A program made the position numbers and the translations under genes. A stretch of DNA of 64,000 nucleotides from Trichostrongylus colubriformis (taxonomy: Eukaryota > Nematoda > Chromadorea > Rhabditida > Trichostrongylidae), in NCBI GenBank assembly GCA_963978905.1, contig OZ022260.1:6437725-6501724 (forward strand), written 5' to 3'. Below are positions 57,466-64,000 of this stretch, piece after piece. Numbering within the stretch: the stretch's first letter is position 1; every line of letters starts with the position of its first letter. The notes beneath the pieces are model-generated. The model had not been told where the DNA came from. It did no database searches and saw nothing but the letters and a program-made list of their open reading frames with translations.

Positions 57466-57655
57466 GCAGTGCTGGTGCTGTCGCAATGAGGGGGGCATCC
57501 CACTATGGACATAAGTTTTACCTAGGCCTACTCCACTAAGGCTTAGGCAAAAATATACGCCTGAATGTGCAGATTGACCCCTCAAAGATCCCTCCAAGAT
57601 GCTTAGATGTGCAACTTTTCAAGGGATGCCCCCCCCCCCTCATTGCGATAGCACC
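57466..57655. repeat. foldback element with G-run/C-run arms, family F
   Basis: Left ggtgctgtcgcaatgagggg, right ctcattgcgatagcacctc, with ctaaggcttaggcaaaaata inside. Related to 62570-62772. Confidence 0.8.
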
Positions 57656-57689
57656 TCAGTGCATTTACAAGCACTCAAATAAATAGTGC

Positions 57690-57815
57690 AACGTAACTCC
57701 CCTCCAACTGTATTCTGAAGCTACGGGTAAGTCCCAGAACAAGCAAGTCACTGGTGACAAATACAAGGTAACGCGAAAATTTTCGATACCATTATTTCTC
57801 CTCCACTCCGTTATG
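57690..57815. repeat. direct duplication, copy 1
   Basis: About 122 bp from acgtaactcccctccaactg to tctcctccactccgtt, essentially identical to 59916-60039, same orientation, 2.2 kb apart. Confidence 0.95.
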
Positions 57816-57999
57816 CCCTGTTAACATTCACGTAATGGTTAGCCGGCCCAAAGGCTTCCGTCTGAAGAAAGTGACGTGGAACTGCGCCTAAAGGTCCACA
57901 AGTGAATCGCTGTTCCATGAAGCATTCTACTACATGGTAGTCCAACAATAGTGCTTAGACTTTCAGAAGAACTGCCTAAGTCGACTATTGGTAACGTCG

Positions 58000-58150
58000 A
58001 AGCTTCTTCCCCTCCCCAGGTTCATATCCTCTCCTCCGACATGAAGAAGCAACTGTCTTATCTGCTTTAGCCTAAGCCTAAGGAGGGAAAGGAGTTTCGA
58101 CGTCAGTCTGAACTTCGCGTCTCCCCCCCCCACCTTAATTTGACCCCATT
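58000..58150. repeat. diverged relative of the 5612-5862 foldback
   Basis: gctttagcctaagcctaagg, then aaggagtttcgacgtcag and a C-run followed by caccttaatttgacccc. Confidence 0.65.
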
Positions 58151-58554
58151 CCCTATCAAGATGTGGTCCAACTCGCCCCTTGCACAAAAGAGGTGGAATA
58201 AAAATTATTTACAATAACATTAAAAGACTATTACACGTATTATAGAATCACATGGCAGGGAAATTCCTTTCAAATGCTCCAACAATTCCAGTCGGAGGTC
58301 AGTCAATGGCGTATCTTAAACGTATTAATTACTTCTTGTCTCTTTACCCCTCTAATCCTTGTTTCCACATACATATGTGACACATTCTTCTGACAGCCAA
58401 AAACGCGCATCCACAGACACGCCATTTTAATTTTCAATGTAATGGAGCAATGTATCTACGAACCATACGAATTCCTCGCTAACAATAAGAGCGAAAAATC
58501 GGGATGAAAGGCGGTTCAGGGCTAGCGTTGTATTAGAGAAGTTGATCGCTTCCT

Positions 58555-58975
58555 CTATCAGACCCTTCTGCAAGGGTTTTCATATCCAGGGCACTCCTAG
58601 GTGTCGAGGAAAATAACCGCTTCAGTACGACCCCTCACCCATTTACGGGGACCAAATACGACCCCTTTTTTGACCTCTACAATTGTAAGTAATTGTATTG
58701 CAATTGTAACAATAGTAATTGTTGTGAATTGTATAGCAGCAATGTGTTTTATTGCTATGTATTCTTACCTGAAGACAAAAAACCATATTTTCTCACACAG
58801 GCTCGCTGTAACACTCCTTCGCTTCTCATCTGTCTATTAAAAAGATCTAAAAATCAAATTCTAGTGCTTAGCGCTGAACTCTGCAGGTACGCCCCCCCCC
58901 CTCCAGTCTGGTCAAATACGACCCTCCTGTTGAGGAATCCTCGACTCTCGGTGTACTCTGGTCATACCCGGTAAA
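58555..58975. repeat. element with GTCGTATTTG motifs, opposite orientation
   Basis: accaaatacgacccctttt near 58650 and gtcaaatacgaccctcctg near 58911. Compare 28010-28345. Confidence 0.5.
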
Positions 58976-59264
58976 GGTATCCAACGTGCACGTGATTTTG
59001 TCACCATCAAAATTCAAAAAGGAAGGAGGAGGTAAAGGGGAAGGTACAACTTTTTTCGTGGAAACATTCTCAAGGATCTTTGACTAGCGCTTGATGCTGA
59101 ACTAATTAGGATTTTACGCCCCACAATGGGCCACTATACCTGATGAGCACGACTTCTCATTCCTCACCGAAGGAATTACTACTCAGCTCCTGCTCCAAAG
59201 GTTGTGGAAGGGCGAAGGGCGAACTATCTGGTATAGCTCAATAACATTCTGTCTACAGTCCAGT

Positions 59265-59366
59265 TCCCGAAGGCTGGCAGGGCGTGGCCTACAGAGTTGG
59301 GCGAGAGTGTGTGGCGGGGTGAGAGAATCGATACAAGTCCGTAGGCCTCGCCCTGCCAGCCGTCGG
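59265..59366. repeat. foldback element
   Basis: Inverted arms cccgaaggctggcagggcgt and cgccctgccagccgtcggg around a gtgtgtggcggggtgag loop. Confidence 0.8.
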
Positions 59367-59915
59367 GAAATGGTCTGTACCTCGCACGTCGATACGGAGA
59401 ATGGACCATACTCGTACAGCCCTGCCCATAAGTTAAGCACGAGCTCTGCTTTTGAGAGAATTATTTCAAATCAAACATGCAAGAAAGTGCAGCGTGACAG
59501 ATGACAAAGGAAATAGCTACTTGTATACAACCCCGCCTCACTGCTATATACATCACGACACCATATTCAGAAAACAAATTATATTCAACCCCCTCCATTG
59601 CTAATGTAATTAATGCGATTCACACTCTTCAGATTTTGCCGACGCATAACCTTGTTCCAACGTCATTTTTTCTCCGCGAAATTTGGTCTGTGAATTTCAA
59701 TGTAATCTCATCTTTCTGTCTAATTCCCATTTCCGTAGTACAAAATAAAAAGAAATAAAAATAAAACAAAAAAGAAATAAAAAAGAAATTCAGAAATAAA
59801 AAAGTGAAGGAGGTCTTGTATTACCAAATGAATTTGCAAGCTTTCTTATTGTGCTCCCCTCCCCCCCCCCGTCTTGTATACGCGAGTAAAAAGAAAAAAT
59901 AGGTGGCTCGGAATA

Positions 59916-60039
59916 ACGTAACTCCCCTCCAACTGTATTCTGAAGCTACGGGTAAGTCCCAGAACAAGCAAGTCACTGGTGACAAATACAAGGTAACGCG
60001 AAAATTTTCGATACCATTATTTCTCCTCCACTCCGTTTT
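59916..60039. repeat. direct duplication, copy 2
   Basis: Same sequence as 57690-57815. The two diverge sharply after ctccactccgtt. Confidence 0.95.
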
Positions 60040-61113
60040 TCCTTGGCGAGCAATTACGAGTGAGTGCTGTGAGCGAACGAAATCGACGCAAACGGGAAAT
60101 GTGCACGCTTCGAGATTCCCTTTCTTTAGCGCTGATAGTTCGGATCGAATTCACTTTCCTTCAAGGGACACTGCTGGGGTGACCTGCAAAGCGTGGGCTT
60201 CTAATCAATTGCCAATACAGTATTCGAACGTGCACAGAAATATAAGTTTTTATAACCCGTATATTTAAGATATATTTGCTTACTAAGGGGCCGCATGCAA
60301 AATTCCAGCCAAAATGCGAGATCAAGCTCCTCAAGGCCGACGGGATGGGGTGTTCAAATGGGTGTGGACGCTACACAGCTGGGAAGCAATGAAGCGGTAG
60401 TCACGTGGTGAGGGACACAGAGTACGATGCAAATCAACATAGGGCGCAAAAATGGGAACTATGGTTTGTCCGCCAATGGCTGCTCAAATGCTGCTCGGTG
60501 AGAATTCGCACGAGCTGCTTTTTTACCAGTTTTTGATTTCTGCATTGGAACAAAGGAAATCTCTCGTGTGTGTTATTTTTTTTCGTGTTTCTGTTCATGT
60601 ACTATATCTAGCAATGTGATTTTGAGAGGAATTAGAATCATGGAAATTCCTTTGAAGGAATCGTGCACGGGATTTCCATGATTCACCTCTCCATTTCAAA
60701 TCAGCATATTAGATTGAATACCTTGAGAGAACTTCTAGAAGAATGAGAACATTTCCTTTCTCTAATTGGAAACTTGAAGATTTGGAAAGAAAAGTAGAAC
60801 CCGTTTCCGCCGAAAGTAGAACCCGTTCCCGCCGAACAATTTTTCAAGAGTTGTCGGGGAGGTGAACGGTCTAGAGTTTGCGCCCGATTTTGATTTGGCT
60901 CTTGCGCCACGATCACGTGACCACCACCGCTTTGTTACAAGCCCTCGCCGCCCGCTCCCACGAAATCCGCGTGAGCGACAACTGGGAGTCTACGTGGGAT
61001 GTATCTTTGACGGAATTTGATTTTTTCGTGTGATTTTGCACGTTGCCCGTAGTGACTAATACCACATAGCTATATAAGGGAGAAGAAAAACGCACACTCC
61101 CGTGGGCCGTTTC
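60040..61113. other. intergenic with a degraded family A piece
   Basis: 60285-60345 (ccgcatgcaaaattccagcc) and about 60640-60680 (tgaaggaatcgtgcacggga) resemble family A ends. No gene supported. Confidence 0.4.
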
Positions 61114-61518
61114 TTAAAGGAATCGTCCACGGAAAATGAGTTTTTGTGTTACCCATCTATTTATGTTGTATTTGCCTAATGTTGGCCTCATGCAAAATTT
61201 CACGCGAAAAAATGTGAATCTGGCTGAGATACAGCACCACAAAGTGCGGTCCCAGTGGGCGGGGCCTCCGTGTAAAAGCCTCGTCCCGTCTTCCGCCGCC
61301 GTTGGGAACGGGGAGCGGGACTGTTTACGTAACCTTCTGTTCCTACAATGCGTCTCAGACCACGGCGGACGCGGTACGAGGCTTTTACACGGTGGTGCTG
61401 TATCTCAGCCAGATTCACATTTTTTCGCGTGAAATTTTGCATGAGGCCAACATTAGGCAAATACAACATAAATATATGGGTAACACAAAAACTCATTTTC
61501 CGTGGACGATTCCTTTAA
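61114..61518. repeat. foldback MITE, family A
   Basis: Ends ttaaaggaatcgtccacgga and ccgtggacgattcctttaa. Missing about 30 bp of the right arm interior relative to 51505-51938. Confidence 0.93.
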
Positions 61519-61737
61519 AGTAAGCATTAGCCTGCAGACATCACCTGTTATAGCTCACATCAGGTTTGTAGGCACTGTGCACCAGTTAATATCAACGCAC
61601 TGACGCGCGTATGCGTCGCGCATGATGACGTCACAGTCACTCCATCGCATGTGACACGAACGCACGCATATGTTGCACCATGTAACAGGCCGTTTGTCCG
61701 AGTTCGCATTCTACACTCGCTGAGCTACTTTGTAAAC

Positions 61738-62050
61738 AAAATGTAAAGGTTTTTTTTTTCAGCTGCCGGTTCCCACTAAAGTATGAGCGCATCACCTTGG
61801 AATTAAATAATTCAACAGCGGTTCCGGAGGGCCTGGGCACATAGGTATTAGAAGAAGGCTTATTCTCCGGAGGTAAAAAATTGCTCATGGAGGCAAAATG
61901 TAAAGGTTTTTTTTTCAGCTGCCGGTTCCCACTAAAGTATGAGCGCATCACCTTGGAATTAAATAATTCAACAGCGGTTCCGGAGGGCCTGGGCACATAG
62001 GTATTAGAAGAAGGCTTATTCTCCGGAGGTAAAAAATTGCTCATGGAGGC
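61738..62050. repeat. two-copy tandem repeat, period 156 bp
   Basis: Near-identical units beginning aaatgtaaagg plus a T-tract. The period is a multiple of three, so the minus strand reads through as two 52-residue repeats (MSNFLPPENKPSSNTYVPRP...). Confidence 0.93.
61761..61842 (+). other. exon-like unit with strong acceptor, first of two tandem copies
   Basis: A long T-tract ending ttttcag precedes 82 nt open in one frame (RFPLKYERITLELNNSTAVP, then EGLGT and TAG). The copy 156 bp downstream (61917-61998) is near-identical, including the T-tract. The complementary strand is also open across both copies, so coding strand and reality are uncertain. Confidence 0.25.
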
Positions 62051-62569
62051 ATATCCTTTTGCTCTCTATATTATATTACAGTTTCCCTGAAAACAGCAGA
62101 CCTCGTGACGTCATGGGAAATCACTAGACTCGCGCAGCTAGTTCCATTTACGACTTTGAAAGTCACGAAATTGTCAACTGTGGAAAAACTATCGTCAACA
62201 GGATCCTGAACGCTGAGAAGTGACAGTCGAGAAAAAGCCATCAATGCCACTTCTACGATTCTTTGAGCTCTTTTGCGAACTACTTACAGCCTGTACTCTT
62301 CAAATCGACCATTTTTCCACGGGAGAACAACTCTCACGAGAGCACTCGGGGAAATCATCCGGCGGAAATTGATCGATTTATCGATCGTTGCCATATGCCA
62401 CGTAAAGTTGGAAAGTTTTCATCGAAAGCACACTTCGCAATGATCAAATTAGTTGACTTACCTCTGTGGAATCCCCAAAGCCGCACTAGCCACGCCCTTA
62501 TGGGCGTAGCTAGCGTGAGTTGGAGCGGGTATAGTGCCGCTATCTCGACTGATTTGATCATCGCAGGAT

Positions 62570-62772
62570 GAGCCGGTGCTATCGCAACGGGGGGGGGACA
62601 TCTGAGTACCTCTGAAGGATTTCTGTGGAGTCACTGTGCACCACATTCAAGCGTATATTTTTGCCCAAGCCTCTAAGGAGGGAGGGAGGGGCTTCTTTCC
62701 CTTTCTTGGCTTCAAAAAAATAAGGTCTATAGTGGAGTGCCCCCCCCCTCCCCTCATTGCGATAGCACCAGT
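62570..62772. repeat. foldback element, family F
   Basis: Left ggtgctatcgcaacgggggg, right ctcattgcgatagcaccagt. Related to 57466-57655. Confidence 0.75.
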
Positions 62773-63885
62773 GAGCTTTAAAAGCAGTTGGAAGTTATTT
62801 TCCAGAATGTCTAGTTATATAGTATAAATAGTAAAAATGCAAGAGGAAAACAGTGATGAAGGCATGGCGCATTCCAAACACACTGGACAATTACCGTACG
62901 AACCAGTTTTCGAGACCATTCATGCTGGCAATTCAGCGGCGAGTTCAGTTGACCGAACCGGTTTGAAATTGGCTGACCACATATCAGACAACCGATGGAT
63001 GCGGGGTGGTCGTACCCGGTTCTCACCAAAAAATTTTGTTTAAAAAATTGAGCGCACAGAAGAATTCATTTAAAAAAAGGGAGCAAATAAATGAATATGC
63101 GACTATATGCAAGTCGCGTCGATCGAGTTCATTATAGACCATTCCAGCTACAGGAGCAGAACACATAATTGTGAACTATAACACACCCAATAATGAAAAT
63201 AGAGCTAGAAATAAAGCCCCTGATCAGTTTCCCTGTGCGAACTATGTCGCCATAAAAGGAATCTGTCTGCTAGTATCACGCAAAGTTCAATAGCACCACC
63301 TGTTTCTGCCATCTAAAGCTGCGTCCACTTCCGGAATTTCTGTTGCATACTGTCTTAGCGCAATGGTTTGCGAGCCTTCGCGACGTAGACACCAAGTTGG
63401 AAAGAGCGATGTTCAGTGGGAGGTGTGGTTAGTATGGTTGGGCGTGGCTAGTTCGAGTCCAAGAGAGCTCAGTGACGACGTACCAACCCGCCGCCGGTGT
63501 AGTACATGCTACTCGCAGGAATTTTGTTCAGAATCAGTCAGATGTAGTTCTCGTTTGCGAGATTTTGGCCCAGAATGCGATAAATCCTACTTATCTTGTC
63601 CTATCAATACAGTCTGTGACCCAGTGGAAAAAATCCTCCCCTTCCCCTCGTGTGATTCACCGCGCGCAACGCGATCTCACGAGCTGTCGATGGAATCGCC
63701 CTCATTCGGCTTGCATATCCCCTCGCCGCCTGCATCCACCCCCTAGTGGTTAATGATGCAGAGAGGACGATCGGCCGTTCCGTTCACTCCTTTCTGAGCT
63801 GTTGTACTTTTTGCCACTTCGACTTTTAAACTTCCTAATCAAGTGGTGGTGCTGAGTTTTGAGCTGGGAATACCCCAAAACAGAG
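62773..63885. other. intergenic, no gene supported
   Basis: The plus-strand frame 63363-63746 (127 aa, Cys/Ser-rich) has no recognised motif or clear splice context and is not called. Confidence 0.4.
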
Positions 63886-64000
63886 GGGTGTACCCTTATG
63901 TCAGGATTTCGCATGACGACGAGCGGCGTGCGACGCAGTGTGTGCGAGCTATGTGCGTCGCGGAGTTGGGTCGTAGAACGATGACACGGTAATGCTAGGG
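63886..64000. repeat. foldback MITE, family C, cut by the window edge
   Basis: Starts ggtgtacccttatgtcagga and follows 27455-27690 closely to the end of the window. Confidence 0.85.

Noticed and set aside
63363..63746. 127-aa Cys/Ser-rich plus-strand frame
   Set aside because: No signal peptide, no regular cysteine pattern, overlapping alternative frame of similar quality; repeat-rich setting.

Overview
The window is nuclear DNA of a nematode, most likely a strongylid (hookworm-type, clade V). The inference rests on three things. Conserved genes are split into many short exons with TTTTCAG-type acceptors. Acceptor-like sites sit a few bases upstream of several start codons, as expected for spliced-leader trans-splicing. 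The sequence is saturated with Tc1/mariner copies and foldback (palindromic) elements. Nothing bacterial or organellar is seen.

Genes, left to right. (1) COG6, a subunit of the conserved oligomeric Golgi tethering complex: minus strand, 846-5016, 19 exons, 647 aa, complete. (2) VPS45, the Sec1/Munc18 protein of endosomal fusion: plus strand, 7126-10639, 16 exons, 546 aa, complete. COG6 and VPS45 are divergent across about 2.1 kb. (3) A small secreted single-Ig-domain protein: minus, 14911-16812. (4) A 197-aa single-pass membrane protein of unknown function: minus, 19535-20128. (5) HADHA, the mitochondrial trifunctional protein alpha subunit: minus, 30409-40047, 22 exons, 736 aa, complete from presequence to the KKFYQ end. 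(6) A nanos-family zinc-finger gene: minus, 42439-50958, 5 exons, 314 aa, whose introns are packed with transposons. Weak exon candidates are listed at 22995-23350, 41015-41140, 56805-57173 and 61761-61842. Each complete model was checked by hand: all introns have matching phases and total coding lengths are divisible by three.

Mobile DNA fills the rest. A 694-bp solo LTR with a 5-bp target duplication lies at 11733-12426. Three ~900-bp mariner-type elements with TA duplications lie at 18414-19328, 31849-32748 and 47914-48812, and a truncated one at 13542-14230. A Tc1-like foldback lies at 43990-45570. Several palindromic MITE families recur, some in four or five copies. 50960-64000 is almost entirely repeat mosaic.

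The recognised genes are housekeeping (Golgi tethering, endosomal SNARE regulation, fatty acid beta-oxidation) plus one probable germline regulator (nanos). They do not form an obvious pathway or operon. No CRISPR array, rRNA or convincing tRNA was seen. I found no clear new multi-gene system. The most unusual signals are the repeat architectures, the inverted copy of the COG6 leader, the duplicated exon-like unit near 61.8 kb and the nanos gene.
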